A stretch of DNA of 64,000 nt. It comes from Streptomyces xantholiticus. GTDB taxonomy: Bacteria > Actinomycetota > Actinomycetes > Streptomycetales > Streptomycetaceae. Below the pieces are notes generated by a model, which was given only the letters and a program-made list of their open reading frames with translations, was not told where the DNA came from and did no database searches. A program made the position numbers and the translations under genes. Within the stretch, counting starts at the first letter, position 1; every line of letters starts with the position of its first letter. Positions 24,988 through 33,167 of the stretch are shown here, one piece after another. The stretch is taken from contig NZ_BMWB01000005.1 of the NCBI RefSeq assembly GCF_014651015.1, forward strand, positions 62,001-126,000, in the 5' to 3' direction.

Positions 24988-26064
24988 ATGACAGGACAGC
25001 GCACCGTGGCCGATTCGCCCCGTCCCCCGACGCCTCCCGGCGGCCCCCGCGGCCCCGAGCCCCGCTACGGGAACCGGCCCACGATGAAGGACGTCGCAGC
25101 ACGTGCGGGCGTCGGGCTGAAGACGGTGTCGCGCGTGGTCAACGGCGAACCGGGCGTCACGCCCGACACCGAGCGCCGGGTGCAGGAGGCGATCGAGTCC
25201 CTCGGCTTCCGGCGCAACGACAGCGCCCGGGTGCTGCGCAAGGGCCGCACCGCCTCCATCGGTCTCGTACTGGAGGATCTCGCCGACCCGTTCTACGGAC
25301 CGTTGAGCCGCGCCGTCGAGGAGGTCGCCCGGGCCCACGGGGCACTGCTCATCAACGGTTCCAGCGCCGAGGACCCGGACCGCGAGCAGGAGTTGGCACT
25401 CGCCCTGTGTGCCCGCCGGGTCGACGGCCTGATCGTGATCCCGGCCGGGCACGACCACCGCTATCTGGAACCGGAGATCAAGGCGGGCATCGCCACCGTC
25501 TTCGTCGACCGCCCGCCCGGCCGGATCGACGCGGACGTGGTGCTCTCCGACAGCTTCGGCGGCGCACGGGCGGGCGTGGCGCATCTGATCGCGCACGGCC
25601 ACCGCCGTATCGCGTTCATCGGCGACCAGCCTCGCATCCACACCGCCGTGGAGCGGCTGCGCGGCTACCGGGTGGCCATGGAGGACGCCGGTCTCGAGAT
25701 CGACGACTCGTGGGTCGCCCTCGGCTCGACGGCCCCCGAGCGGGTGCAGAAGGCCGTGACGGCGGTCCTGTCGGGGCCGGAACCGGTCACCGCGATCTTC
25801 GCGGGCAACAACCGCGTGACGGTGACGGCGGTACGGGTCCTCGCCGGCCAGGACCGGCGCGTCGCGCTCGTCGGCTTCGACGACATCGAGCTCGCGGACC
25901 TGCTCGGCATCACCGTCATAGCCCAGGACGCCGCGACGCTGGGGCGCACGGCGGCGGAGCGGCTGTTCCGCAGGCTCGACGGTGCGAACGACGAGCCGAC
26001 GCAGGTGGCGCTGGAGACGGTGCTGATCCCGCGCGGCTCGGGCGAGATCCCGCCCTCGGACTGA
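24988..26064 (+). CDS. LacI family transcriptional regulator
   Basis: A 358-residue regulator. After a Pro-rich leader of about 30 residues, the LacI helix-turn-helix and hinge are PTMKDVAARAGVGLKTVSRVVNGEPGVTPDTERRVQEAIESLGFRRNDSARVLRKGRT. The periplasmic-binding-like core follows, with VLEDLADPFYGPLSRAVEE and LVGFDDIELADLLG. Start ATG 24988 is the first after the promoter; a GTG eight residues downstream is possible. It probably represses itself and the divergent ROK kinase through the palindrome at 24919. Confidence 0.93.
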   Translation: MTGQRTVADSPRPPTPPGGPRGPEPRYGNRPTMKDVAARAGVGLKTVSRVVNGEPGVTPDTERRVQEAIESLGFRRNDSARVLRKGRTASIGLVLEDLADPFYGPLSRAVEEVARAHGALLINGSSAEDPDREQELALALCARRVDGLIVIPAGHDHRYLEPEIKAGIATVFVDRPPGRIDADVVLSDSFGGARAGVAHLIAHGHRRIAFIGDQPRIHTAVERLRGYRVAMEDAGLEIDDSWVALGSTAPERVQKAVTAVLSGPEPVTAIFAGNNRVTVTAVRVLAGQDRRVALVGFDDIELADLLGITVIAQDAATLGRTAAERLFRRLDGANDEPTQVALETVLIPRGSGEIPPSD

Positions 26065-26319
26065 CCGGCCGACGACAGGGCCGGGCCGGGCCGGACAGAT
26101 GCTCGGGCCGTCACACAGTTGCCGTCACACCGTTCGCGCCGGGCCGATCCTGCCGCACCGCCGGCGCCCCCGGCGCGAAGCCCTGCGACGGGTAGGGCGC
26201 ATCGTCGAGCACCGCAGGCACGGGGTCGCCCGCTCCATGGGCACGGCCACCGGCGGTCAGAGCGGCTCCGCCGAGGGGCGGCAGGAGGGCCGATGCCCGC
26301 TGTCAGCCGGCTGCCGCGG

Positions 26320-27609
26320 TCACCCGGCCGTGGCGGTCAGGTCGCCGCGCCGGGGCCGGGCGAAGCCGTCGAGGTCGGCGCGGGTGAGGCCGCTGAGGCG
26401 GGCGACCTCCGCCGGGTCGAGGGCGCCGCAGTCGATGCCTCGCAGCAGGTAGGAGCCGAGCGCCTTGGCGGTGGCGGGCTCGTCCATGACGTCGCCGCCG
26501 ACGTGGCCCGCATAGGCGGCGAGACGGGCCGCGGCCTGCTCGAAGCCCTCGCGGTAGAAGGCGAATACGGCGGCGTAGCGGGTCGGCAGGTGGCCAGGGT
26601 GCATGTCCCAGCCCTGGTAGTAGGCGCGGGCCAGGGCGCGGCGGGTGAGGCCGTAGTGGAGCCGCCAGGCGTCGTGGACCTTCTCCGTGGTGCCGACGGG
26701 CAGGACGTTGGTGGAGCCGTCGGAGAGCCGTACGCCGGTCCCGGCGGCGGCGACCTGCATGACGGCCTTGGCGTGGTCGGCGGCGGGGTGGTCGCCGGCC
26801 TGGTAGGCGGCGCTGACGCCCAGGCAGGCGCTGTAGTCGAAGGTGCCGTAGTGGAGTCCGGTGGCGCGCCCCTCGGCCGCGTCGATCATGCGGGCGACGG
26901 TGGCGGTGCCGTCGGCCCCGAGGATGGACTGGCTGGTCTCGATCTGGATCTCGAAGCCGATGCGGCCGGGCTCCAGACCGCGGGCCTTCTCGAACTCCTC
27001 GAGCAGTCGCACCATGGCGGTGACCTGCTCCGGGTAGGTGACCTTGGGCAGCGTCAGGACCAGTGCCGAGGGCAGACCGCCGTGCTCCATCAGGCCGGTG
27101 AGGAAGATGTCGAGGGTGCGGATGCCCCGGTCGCGTACGGCGGCCTCCATGCACTTCATGCGGATGCCCATGTACGGGGCGGCGGTGCCCCGTTCGTACG
27201 CCTCGGACACCAGCCGCGCGGCGCGGGCCGCGTCGGCATCCTCGTCGGAGCCGCTGTAGCCGTCCTCGAAGTCGATCCGCAGGTCCTCGATCGGCTCGCG
27301 CTCCAGCTTGGCCCGCACCCGCGTGTACACCGGCTCGGCGAGCTCGTCGGCCAGGCCGAGGACGCGCGCGAGGGTGGCGGCGTCGGGCGCGTGCTCGTCG
27401 AGCGCGGAGAGGGCCTGCTCGCCCCAGGATCGGACGGTGTCCGCGGCGAAGGCGTCGCCGGGTACGTAGAGGGTGTGGACGGGCTGGCGGGTGCCGGGGT
27501 CTCCCGGGTACCGGCGGGCGAGCTCGGCGTCCACCGGGGCGAGGGAGGCGCTGATGCCCTCACTGACCGCCCCGGCGAGGCTCGTCGCCACCTTCTCCTG
27601 CTGACCCAT
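26320..27609 (-). CDS. HpcH/HpaI aldolase/citrate-lyase-family protein (DUF6986 type)
   Basis: This 429-residue enzyme of the citrate lyase beta/malyl-CoA lyase superfamily has EDLRIDFEDGYSG (metal/substrate-binding acidic motif), GIRMKCMEAA, LTLPKVTYPEQ, and FEIQIETSQSILG. The IETSQS segment carries the metal-binding Glu. Its length exceeds CitE (about 290), as in the DUF6986 group. I chose ATG 27609 because GGAGG lies 9 bases upstream; a GTG 9 bases earlier would overlap that site. Activity is probably aldol or Claisen cleavage of a carboxylic acid. The palindrome upstream hints at IclR-type control. Confidence 0.82.
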   Translation of the reverse strand: MGQQEKVATSLAGAVSEGISASLAPVDAELARRYPGDPGTRQPVHTLYVPGDAFAADTVRSWGEQALSALDEHAPDAATLARVLGLADELAEPVYTRVRAKLEREPIEDLRIDFEDGYSGSDEDADAARAARLVSEAYERGTAAPYMGIRMKCMEAAVRDRGIRTLDIFLTGLMEHGGLPSALVLTLPKVTYPEQVTAMVRLLEEFEKARGLEPGRIGFEIQIETSQSILGADGTATVARMIDAAEGRATGLHYGTFDYSACLGVSAAYQAGDHPAADHAKAVMQVAAAGTGVRLSDGSTNVLPVGTTEKVHDAWRLHYGLTRRALARAYYQGWDMHPGHLPTRYAAVFAFYREGFEQAAARLAAYAGHVGGDVMDEPATAKALGSYLLRGIDCGALDPAEVARLSGLTRADLDGFARPRRGDLTATAG

Positions 27610-27660
27610 GTCCGACACCCTCCGTCACTTCTCGACGTTGCCGCTTTCCGACCAGCGGAA

Positions 27661-27675
27661 TCAACATTCTGTTGA
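27661..27675. promoter_or_regulatory. Inverted repeat TCAACATTCTGTTGA upstream of the aldolase gene
   Basis: TCAACA and TGTTGA flank a 3-bp spacer, 52 bases before the aldolase start, in an AT-rich island that stands out from the flanks. The geometry suits an IclR-type or similar repressor. No regulator gene is adjacent, so the binder would be encoded elsewhere. Confidence 0.5.
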
Positions 27676-27727
27676 ATGAAATTAACGGCCCGTACCGAGT
27701 CGCGTCAATGGTCCCCCGAAACGGGCC

Positions 27728-27760
27728 GGGGCCGCGCGGTGATGATCACCGCGCGGCCCC
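27728..27760 (-). terminator. Terminator of the etfBA operon
   Basis: A perfect 15-bp stem (GGGGCCGCGCGGTGA against TCACCGCGCGGCCCC) with a 3-base loop lies 22 bases beyond the etfA stop on the minus strand. Confidence 0.8.
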
Positions 27761-27781
27761 GGGCCGTGAAGAACCTGCAGA

Positions 27782-28744
27782 TCAGCCCTTGCGGGACTTG
27801 ACCTCTTCGGTCAGCTGCGGGACGACCTCGAACAGGTCGCCGACCACGCCGTAGTCGACGAGGTCGAAGATCGGGGCCTCGGCGTCCTTGTTGATGGCCA
27901 CGATCGTCTTCGAGGTCTGCATGCCGGCGCGGTGCTGGATCGCGCCGGAGATGCCGGAGGCGATGTACAGCTGCGGAGAGACCGACTTGCCGGTCTGGCC
28001 GACCTGGTTGGTGTGCGGGTACCAGCCGGCGTCGACCGCGGCGCGCGAGGCGCCGACGGCCGCACCGAGGGAGTCGGCGAGCCCCTCGATGATCGCGAAG
28101 TTCTCGGCACCGTTGACACCACGGCCGCCGGAGACCACGATCGCGGCCTCGGTCAGCTCGGGACGGCCGGTCGACTCACGCGGGGTGCGCGAGACGACCT
28201 TGGTGCCGGTCGCGTTCTCGGAGAACGACACCGACAGGGCCTCGACGGCGCCGGCGGCCGGCGCGGCCTCCACGGGGGCCGAGTTCGGCTTGACCGTGAT
28301 GACCGGGGTGCCCTTGGAGACACGGGACTTGGTGGTGAAGGAGGCGGCGAACGCGGACTGCGTCGCGACCGGGCCCTCGTCGCCGGCCTCGAGGTCGACG
28401 GCGTCGGTGATGATGCCGGAGCCGATACGGACCGCGAGACGGGCCGCGATCTCCTTGCCCTCCGCGGACGACGGGACGAGCACGGCGGCCGGGGAGACGG
28501 CGTCGTACGCGGCCTGCAGCGCGTCCACCTTCGGCACGACCAGGTAGTCGGCGAACTCGGGCGCATCGGCGGTCAGGACCTTCACCGCGCCGTGCTCGGC
28601 GAGCGCGGCCGCGGTGTTCTCGGCGCCGGAGCCGAGGGCGACGGCGACGGGCTCGCCGATGCGGCGGGCCAGCGTCAGCAGTTCCAGGGTGGGCTTGCGG
28701 ACGGCACCGTCCACGTGGTCGACGTAGACGAGAACTTCAGCCAT
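27782..28744 (-). CDS. etfA: Electron transfer flavoprotein alpha subunit
   Basis: A 320-residue FixB/EtfA protein. The C-terminal FAD domain shows GGRGVNGAENFAIIEGLADSLGAAVGASRAAVDAGW, QVGQTGKSVSPQLYIASGISGAIQH and AINKDAEAPIFDLVDYGVVGDLFEVVP, all family signatures. It pairs with EtfB to carry electrons from acyl-CoA dehydrogenases to the quinone pool. It lies 56 bases downstream of etfB on the same strand and is followed by a strong terminator. The start is ATG 28744. Confidence 0.96.
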   Translation of the reverse strand: MAEVLVYVDHVDGAVRKPTLELLTLARRIGEPVAVALGSGAENTAAALAEHGAVKVLTADAPEFADYLVVPKVDALQAAYDAVSPAAVLVPSSAEGKEIAARLAVRIGSGIITDAVDLEAGDEGPVATQSAFAASFTTKSRVSKGTPVITVKPNSAPVEAAPAAGAVEALSVSFSENATGTKVVSRTPRESTGRPELTEAAIVVSGGRGVNGAENFAIIEGLADSLGAAVGASRAAVDAGWYPHTNQVGQTGKSVSPQLYIASGISGAIQHRAGMQTSKTIVAINKDAEAPIFDLVDYGVVGDLFEVVPQLTEEVKSRKG

Positions 28745-28800
28745 GGGACTTCTTCTCTCCTGCTTGCGAAGTATGAAGGGGGCGGTTGGTGGCCGAAGCC

Positions 28801-29586
28801 TTAGATGAACTTCTGGCCGGCCAGGAACTCGGCCAGCTGCTTGCCGCCCTCGCCCTCGTCCTTGACGATCGTGCCGGCGGTGCGGGCCGGGCGCTCCGCA
28901 GCCGAGTCGACCTTGGTCCAGGCGCCCTCGAGGCCGACCTCTTCGGCGTCGATCTCGAGGTCGTCGAGGTCCAGGGACTCCACCGGCTTCTTCTTGGCGG
29001 CCATGATGCCCTTGAAGGACGGGTAGCGGGCCTCACCCGACTGGTCCGTCACGGACACGACGGCCGGCAGGGACGCCTCCAGCTGCTCGGACGCGGTGTC
29101 GCCGTCACGGCGGCCCTTGACGGTGCCGTCCTCGACGGAGACCTCGGAGAGCAGCGTGACCTGCGGGACGCCCAGACGCTCGGCAAGGATCGCCGGCAGC
29201 ACACCCATGGTGCCGTCGGTGGAGGCCATACCGGCGATGACCAGGTCGTATCCGGTCTTCTCGATCGCCTTGGCCAGCACCAGCGAGGTACCCATCACGT
29301 CGGTGCCGTGAAGGTCGTCGTCCTCGACGTGGACGGCCTTGTCCGCACCCATCGACAGCGCCTTGCGCAGCGCGTCCTTGGCATCCTCGGGGCCGACGGT
29401 CAGCACGGTGACCTCGGCGTCGTCCGCCTCGTCCGCGATCTGAAGCGCCTGCTCGACCGCGTACTCATCCAGTTCCGACAGCAGGCCGTCGACGTCGTCG
29501 CGGTCGACGGTCAGGTCATCGGCGAAGTGCCGGTCGCCGGTGGCGTCGGGCACGTACTTCACACAGACAACGATCCTCAGGCTCAC
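28801..29586 (-). CDS. etfB: Electron transfer flavoprotein beta subunit
   Basis: This 261-residue FixA/EtfB protein opens MSLRIVVCVKYVPDATGD. It contains the AMP-binding region VIAGMASTDGTMGVLPAILAERLGVPQVT and the recognition-loop region VSVTDQSGEARYPSFKGIMAAKKKPVE. It forms a heterodimer with EtfA and docks to dehydrogenases in fatty-acid and amino-acid oxidation. Start GTG 29586 is preceded by GTAGGAGAG. It is the first gene of the etfBA operon; a TACT-N4-AGTA palindrome lies about 110 bases upstream. Confidence 0.96.
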   Translation of the reverse strand: MSLRIVVCVKYVPDATGDRHFADDLTVDRDDVDGLLSELDEYAVEQALQIADEADDAEVTVLTVGPEDAKDALRKALSMGADKAVHVEDDDLHGTDVMGTSLVLAKAIEKTGYDLVIAGMASTDGTMGVLPAILAERLGVPQVTLLSEVSVEDGTVKGRRDGDTASEQLEASLPAVVSVTDQSGEARYPSFKGIMAAKKKPVESLDLDDLEIDAEEVGLEGAWTKVDSAAERPARTAGTIVKDEGEGGKQLAEFLAGQKFI

Positions 29587-29694
29587 GCCGGCTCTCCTAC
29601 TGCATCGTCTCTACTGGACTGCCTTGTGAACGCAGCATAGGCGTCCGATGGGGCGGATCCCGGTCGGGGCGGGCACGCGCTCCGACCGAAATAT

Positions 29695-29706
29695 TACTCG
29701 TCAGTA
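29695..29706. promoter_or_regulatory. Palindrome TACTCGTCAGTA upstream of etfB
   Basis: A 12-bp inverted repeat (TACT-CGTC-AGTA) in an AT-rich stretch 109 bases before the etfB start. Similar TetR-type sites control fatty-acid catabolism genes in actinobacteria, which would suit etf. The assignment is inference. Confidence 0.4.
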
Positions 29707-29782
29707 CACCCAGTGTGTTCCCGCTAAGCAAGCGCTTTGGACTGTGACCTTGACAACGGCATGGCCGCTGCCCCCGCACAGC

Positions 29783-30289
29783 TCAGTCGGCCAGCGCCGT
29801 GAAACGTCCCTGGTGGTACAGCAGCGGGCGGCCGCCGCCCACCGGATCACCGACGACCGCCTCGGCGATCACGATGCGATGATCCCCCGCAGGCACCCTC
29901 GCCACGACACGGCACACCATCCACGCCAGCACGCCGTCGAGCACCGGGACTCCCTCTGGACCCGTGTGCCAACCGGTGGGCGGCGCGAACCGGTCGGCGC
30001 CGCTGCGCGCAAAGGTGGCCGCCAACTCCTGCTGATGCTCCCCGAGTATGTGGACACCGATGTGTTCGGCCTCCGCGACGACCGGCCAGCTGGAGGAGCC
30101 GGTCCCCACCCCGAAGGAGATCAGCGGCGGCTCCGCGGCGACGGACGTGAGCGAGGTGGCGGTGAATCCGACCGGGCGCCGGCCCCTCGCGGTGATCACC
30201 GCGACGCCGGCGGCGTGCTGCCGGAAGACGGAGCGCAGGAGGTCGGGAGAGGCGAGCCGGGTGGTGGCGAGCTCGGGGGATGCCGTCAT
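29783..30289 (-). CDS. Flavin reductase family protein (FMN-binding split barrel)
   Basis: A 168-residue protein with the flavin reductase pattern LRSVFRQHAAGVAVITARGRRPVGFTATSLTSVAAEPPLISFGV, then AEHIGVHILGEHQQELAATFA and DHRIVIAEAVVGD. Such enzymes supply reduced FMN to partner monooxygenases. Start ATG 30289 has AAGGAA upstream; the frame stays open for 30 more codons, but that extension is not family-like. No partner monooxygenase is nearby, so it may serve a distant gene. Confidence 0.9.
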   Translation of the reverse strand: MTASPELATTRLASPDLLRSVFRQHAAGVAVITARGRRPVGFTATSLTSVAAEPPLISFGVGTGSSSWPVVAEAEHIGVHILGEHQQELAATFARSGADRFAPPTGWHTGPEGVPVLDGVLAWMVCRVVARVPAGDHRIVIAEAVVGDPVGGGRPLLYHQGRFTALAD

Positions 30290-30485
30290 CGAGAATTCCT
30301 TCTGGGTGTGCGAACTAGGCGGCTGCGACTGCGTGTACAGCCGGACAGCGCGCGCTCGCGTTACGGCCGAGGTCGACATGGACCCGCCCGTGGAGAAGGA
30401 GGACTGGAGGCACGGGGCTCAGCCTCTCGATACTTGCCGTGCACAGTCAAGTGCGCACCGGCAGGTGCGACCAGGGTCACTGGCG

Positions 30486-30812
30486 TCACACCGCGCGCCC
30501 CAGCGCGGCGATCACATCGGCCTTGCGGGGCGCGCCGGCCGCTCTGGTGACGATCCGTCCAGCGGCGTCGAGCACCAGCACGGTGGGTGTCCTGACGATG
30601 CCGAACCGGCGCACCAGGGCGAGGCGCTCCTCGGCGTCGAGCTCGACGTGGACGACTCCATCGACCATGGCGGCGACATCGGCGAGGGTGCGCCGGGTGG
30701 CCCGGCAGGGCTGACAGAAGGCGGTGGAGAACTGGACGAGGGTGGCCCGCTCGCCGAGCGCCGCGCCCAGGTCCGATTCGCCGAGCCGCGACTGTCCGTC
30801 GTGAGCGCGCAC
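30486..30812 (-). CDS. Thioredoxin family protein
   Basis: A 108-residue thioredoxin fold with active site CQPC (Cys33, Cys36) in FSTAFCQPCRATRR, and the cis-proline loop RTPTVLVLDAAG. CQPC differs from the CGPC of canonical thioredoxin, suggesting a different redox potential or substrate. Start GTG 30812 follows AGAAGGGG. No signal peptide is visible, so it should be cytoplasmic. It sits alone on the minus strand between the flavin reductase and the acyltransferase. Confidence 0.9.
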   Translation of the reverse strand: MRAHDGQSRLGESDLGAALGERATLVQFSTAFCQPCRATRRTLADVAAMVDGVVHVELDAEERLALVRRFGIVRTPTVLVLDAAGRIVTRAAGAPRKADVIAALGRAV

Positions 30813-31028
30813 CGTGGTGTCCCCTTCTCGTCCCGTCCTGCGGTTCAGCTTCGTGAAATGCAGCGTTCACGGCTCGACAAGGATTCCCGCCGGAGCCACC
30901 GGCCGCCGGGTTCCCGGCACCGACGTGACGAGAATCTCGCGCCCGCGGGCCGCCAGGGCTGGTCAGCACGGCGCACATGGGGCACGATCGCCCCAAAGCC
31001 GAAAACCTACGGCTGCGTAACTTTCGCC

Positions 31029-31067
31029 GGGAGGAACCCTCCCCGGGCACGAGGAAAGGGTCCTCCC
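31029..31067 (+). promoter_or_regulatory. Hairpin in the acyltransferase 5' leader
   Basis: GGGAGGAaCCCT (31029-31040) can pair with AGGGTCCTCCC (31057-31067), leaving a 16-base loop; one base is bulged. The stem ends 3 bases before the ATG at 31071. The purine run GAGGAAAGGG, the likely ribosome-binding site, is split between loop and stem, so folding could modulate translation. Confidence 0.45.
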
Positions 31068-31070
31068 TCC

Positions 31071-31793
31071 ATGGCAGAGCTCGTCTATCGGCCGGTCATC
31101 GGCGCCGCTCTCACTATGTTCAAGGCGCTCGACCTGAAGATCGACACTCAGGGGTCGGAGAACATTCCGCGCACCGGCGGAGCGGTGCTGGTCAGTAACC
31201 ACATCAGCTACCTGGACTTCATCTTCACCGGCCTCGGCGCGCTGCCGCAGAAGCGCCTGGTGCGCTTCATGGCGAAGGAGTCGGTCTTCCGGCACAAGAT
31301 CTCAGGCCCGCTGATGCGGGGCATGAAGCACATCCCGGTGGACCGCAGGCAGGGCGAGGCGGCGTATGCGCACGCCCTGGACTCGCTGCGCTCGGGCGAG
31401 ATCGTCGGCGTCTTCCCGGAGGCGACGATCTCCCAGTCGTTCACGCTGAAGTCGTTCAAGTCGGGTGCGGCGCGGCTTGCGCAGGAGGCGGGCGTGCCGC
31501 TGATCCCGATGGCGCTCTGGGGTACGCAGCGGCTGTGGACCAAAGGAAGGCCGCGCAACTTCAAGCGCTCCCACATCCCGGTGACGATCCGGGTCGGCGA
31601 GCCCGTCGAGGCGCCCGCCGACCAGTACGCCGGCGCGATCACCCGGCGGCTGCGCGAACGGGTGCAGGAGCTGCTCGAGGCGGCGCAGCGGGCCTATCCG
31701 GTGCGCCCCCGGGACGCGTCCGACACCTGGTGGGTGCCCGCCCACCTCGGCGGCACGGCGCCGACACCGGCCGAGGTGCGCGAGGCAAGCTGA
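31071..31793 (+). CDS. Lysophospholipid (1-acylglycerol-3-phosphate) acyltransferase, PlsC-like
   Basis: This 240-residue acyltransferase has the catalytic motif NHISYLD (His and Asp), the acyl-acceptor motif FPEATIS and the later VPLIPMALWGTQ. The arrangement is that of PlsC-family enzymes that acylate lysophosphatidic acid or related lipids at the membrane face. The short hydrophobic N-terminus (YRPVIGAALTMF) likely anchors it. It is convergent with the B3/4-domain gene, which ends 3 bases downstream. A hairpin sits directly upstream of the start. Confidence 0.92.
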   Translation: MAELVYRPVIGAALTMFKALDLKIDTQGSENIPRTGGAVLVSNHISYLDFIFTGLGALPQKRLVRFMAKESVFRHKISGPLMRGMKHIPVDRRQGEAAYAHALDSLRSGEIVGVFPEATISQSFTLKSFKSGAARLAQEAGVPLIPMALWGTQRLWTKGRPRNFKRSHIPVTIRVGEPVEAPADQYAGAITRRLRERVQELLEAAQRAYPVRPRDASDTWWVPAHLGGTAPTPAEVREAS

Positions 31794-31796
31794 CGG

Positions 31797-32489
31797 CTAC
31801 TGCGGGGCGTGGACGGTGATCCGCGCCCCGGGGCTCGACTTCTCCAGGGCTTCGGCGAGTTCGGCGGCTGCCGTCTCGAGCTCGCCGCCCGCCGTCGGGC
31901 CCATGCCCTCGAGAAGGAACAGGGCGTTCACCGAGTCCTCCGTCAGACGGGTGCGTACACCCTGGCGCCAGTTCCAGCGCCGGCAGGTGACGCCTTCGTC
32001 GTCGCACCAGACGACCTCACCCGCCTCCGGGTGCTCCACGACCTTCTCGCCGCCCGCCACGGTGGCGAACGGCTCCTCGCCCGTGGACCTCATCAGCCGC
32101 ATGCCGCCCTTGATGCGGTCGAGGTCCTCGCCGCCGACGGGGATCAGATGCGCCACGCTGATGGCGTTGTACAGGTCGACCAGGACGTTGATCCGGGGCA
32201 GTCCGCCGCCGGCGAGCGCCCGCCTGGCCAGCGCCTCCGCCGAGTTGCGACTACGGGAGGGCTTGGCACCGAAGGCCGTGTACGCCTCGCGCCAGGCGGC
32301 CATGTGAGGGTCCTCGTGCGGCGCGCGTCCGCCGAGGCGGGTCGCGAGCCGACGGGCGGCGTCGTCGAGGAGCGCCGAACTGTCGTGGCTGCTGGGGCCG
32401 CCTGCGATCCCGTGCGCCTCGACGGCCACATGTGTGAAGCCGGGCGCGAGGGCACGTACGTCGTCGGACACGGTGAGCTGGAGAGTCAT
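31797..32489 (-). CDS. B3/4 (tRNA-editing-like) domain protein
   Basis: A 230-residue protein with the free-standing B3/4 domain pattern: ALAPGFTHVAVEAHGI, AAWREAYTAFGAKPSRSRNSAEALARRALAGGGLPRINVLVDLYNAISV, IKGGMRLMRSTGEEPF, EHPEAGEVVWCDDEGVTCRRWNWRQG, and TRLTEDSVNALFLLEGM. The domain resembles the editing region of phenylalanyl-tRNA synthetase beta subunit, so trans-editing or amino-acid-related chemistry is possible. It lies 21 bases after the transglutaminase-like gene and is probably in the same operon. Confidence 0.85.
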   Translation of the reverse strand: MTLQLTVSDDVRALAPGFTHVAVEAHGIAGGPSSHDSSALLDDAARRLATRLGGRAPHEDPHMAAWREAYTAFGAKPSRSRNSAEALARRALAGGGLPRINVLVDLYNAISVAHLIPVGGEDLDRIKGGMRLMRSTGEEPFATVAGGEKVVEHPEAGEVVWCDDEGVTCRRWNWRQGVRTRLTEDSVNALFLLEGMGPTAGGELETAAAELAEALEKSSPGARITVHAPQ

Positions 32490-32510
32490 CGCCTGGATCC
32501 CTCGGGCTGT

Positions 32511-33086
32511 TCAGAGTGCGGTCGGGAGCGTCTTCCACAGGTGCGCGCGGTCGGGGGCCTGCTGAAGGGCTCGCAGAACCACAGGATGCGGTGCATCGTA
32601 GAGTACCGGATAGTCCATCTCATTGGACTCGAGATCCGGCATCCAGGCCAGTCGTTCGCCGTCGAGGGAGAACTGGGCGTCGACACCGGGCTTGTTGCCC
32701 CGCGGGTCCTGCCGATGCCAGGCACCACGGAGGCGCACGGCGACCAGACCGTGCACCACGCCGTCCAGCCGCTGATAGCAGAGCGCGGTCGGGATGTCCT
32801 CCGCGCGCAGCAGGGCAGCAAGCGCGTGGGACTTGGCGTAGCAGATCCCGGTGCGGTGTTCGATCACATCGGAGGCCCGCCACGTCACCCGCATCTCTCC
32901 CGCGTCATGCGAGTGCGGGATGGCGTCGCGGACGAATTCATAGGCGGCCTGGGCGTATACATATGAATCCGAGGACCGTCGGGCCAGGCGCTGCGCAATC
33001 GCGCGCACCAGCGGGTGATGGTGATCGACGGCTTCATCGGCCGCCAAGTAAGCGGACAGATCGGGGTTCTGCTGGATGAGCTCCAT
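32511..33086 (-). CDS. Transglutaminase-like cysteine peptidase domain protein
   Basis: A 191-residue protein with the transglutaminase-core triad: Cys in RTGICYAKSHALAALLRA, His in GVVHGLVAVRL and Asp in RQDPRGNK. The N-terminal AYEFVRDAIPHSHDAG is the usual lead-in helix. It has no signal peptide. These proteins cleave or rearrange amide bonds; the substrate is unknown. It precedes the B3/4-domain gene by 21 bases. Start ATG 33086. Confidence 0.87.
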   Translation of the reverse strand: MELIQQNPDLSAYLAADEAVDHHHPLVRAIAQRLARRSSDSYVYAQAAYEFVRDAIPHSHDAGEMRVTWRASDVIEHRTGICYAKSHALAALLRAEDIPTALCYQRLDGVVHGLVAVRLRGAWHRQDPRGNKPGVDAQFSLDGERLAWMPDLESNEMDYPVLYDAPHPVVLRALQQAPDRAHLWKTLPTAL

Positions 33087-33167
33087 GGAGAGCGAGCATA
33101 GGAATGCGACCGACCGACAGTCAATGATTTTTCGATCGACCGCATACCTATGCAGCAGTTGACGACG

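Noticed and set aside
24939..26195. A 418-codon open frame overlapping the LacI gene in another frame
   Set aside because: Arg/Pro/Gly-rich shadow of the LacI coding sequence with no domain features.
26118..26319. Minus-strand open stretch ending GANGVTATV downstream of the aldolase gene
   Set aside because: No start codon with a ribosome-binding site and no recognisable family; at most a remnant.
30290..30379. Thirty-codon in-frame extension upstream of the flavin reductase
   Set aside because: Sequence is not family-like and the internal ATG at 30289 has a good AAGGAA site.
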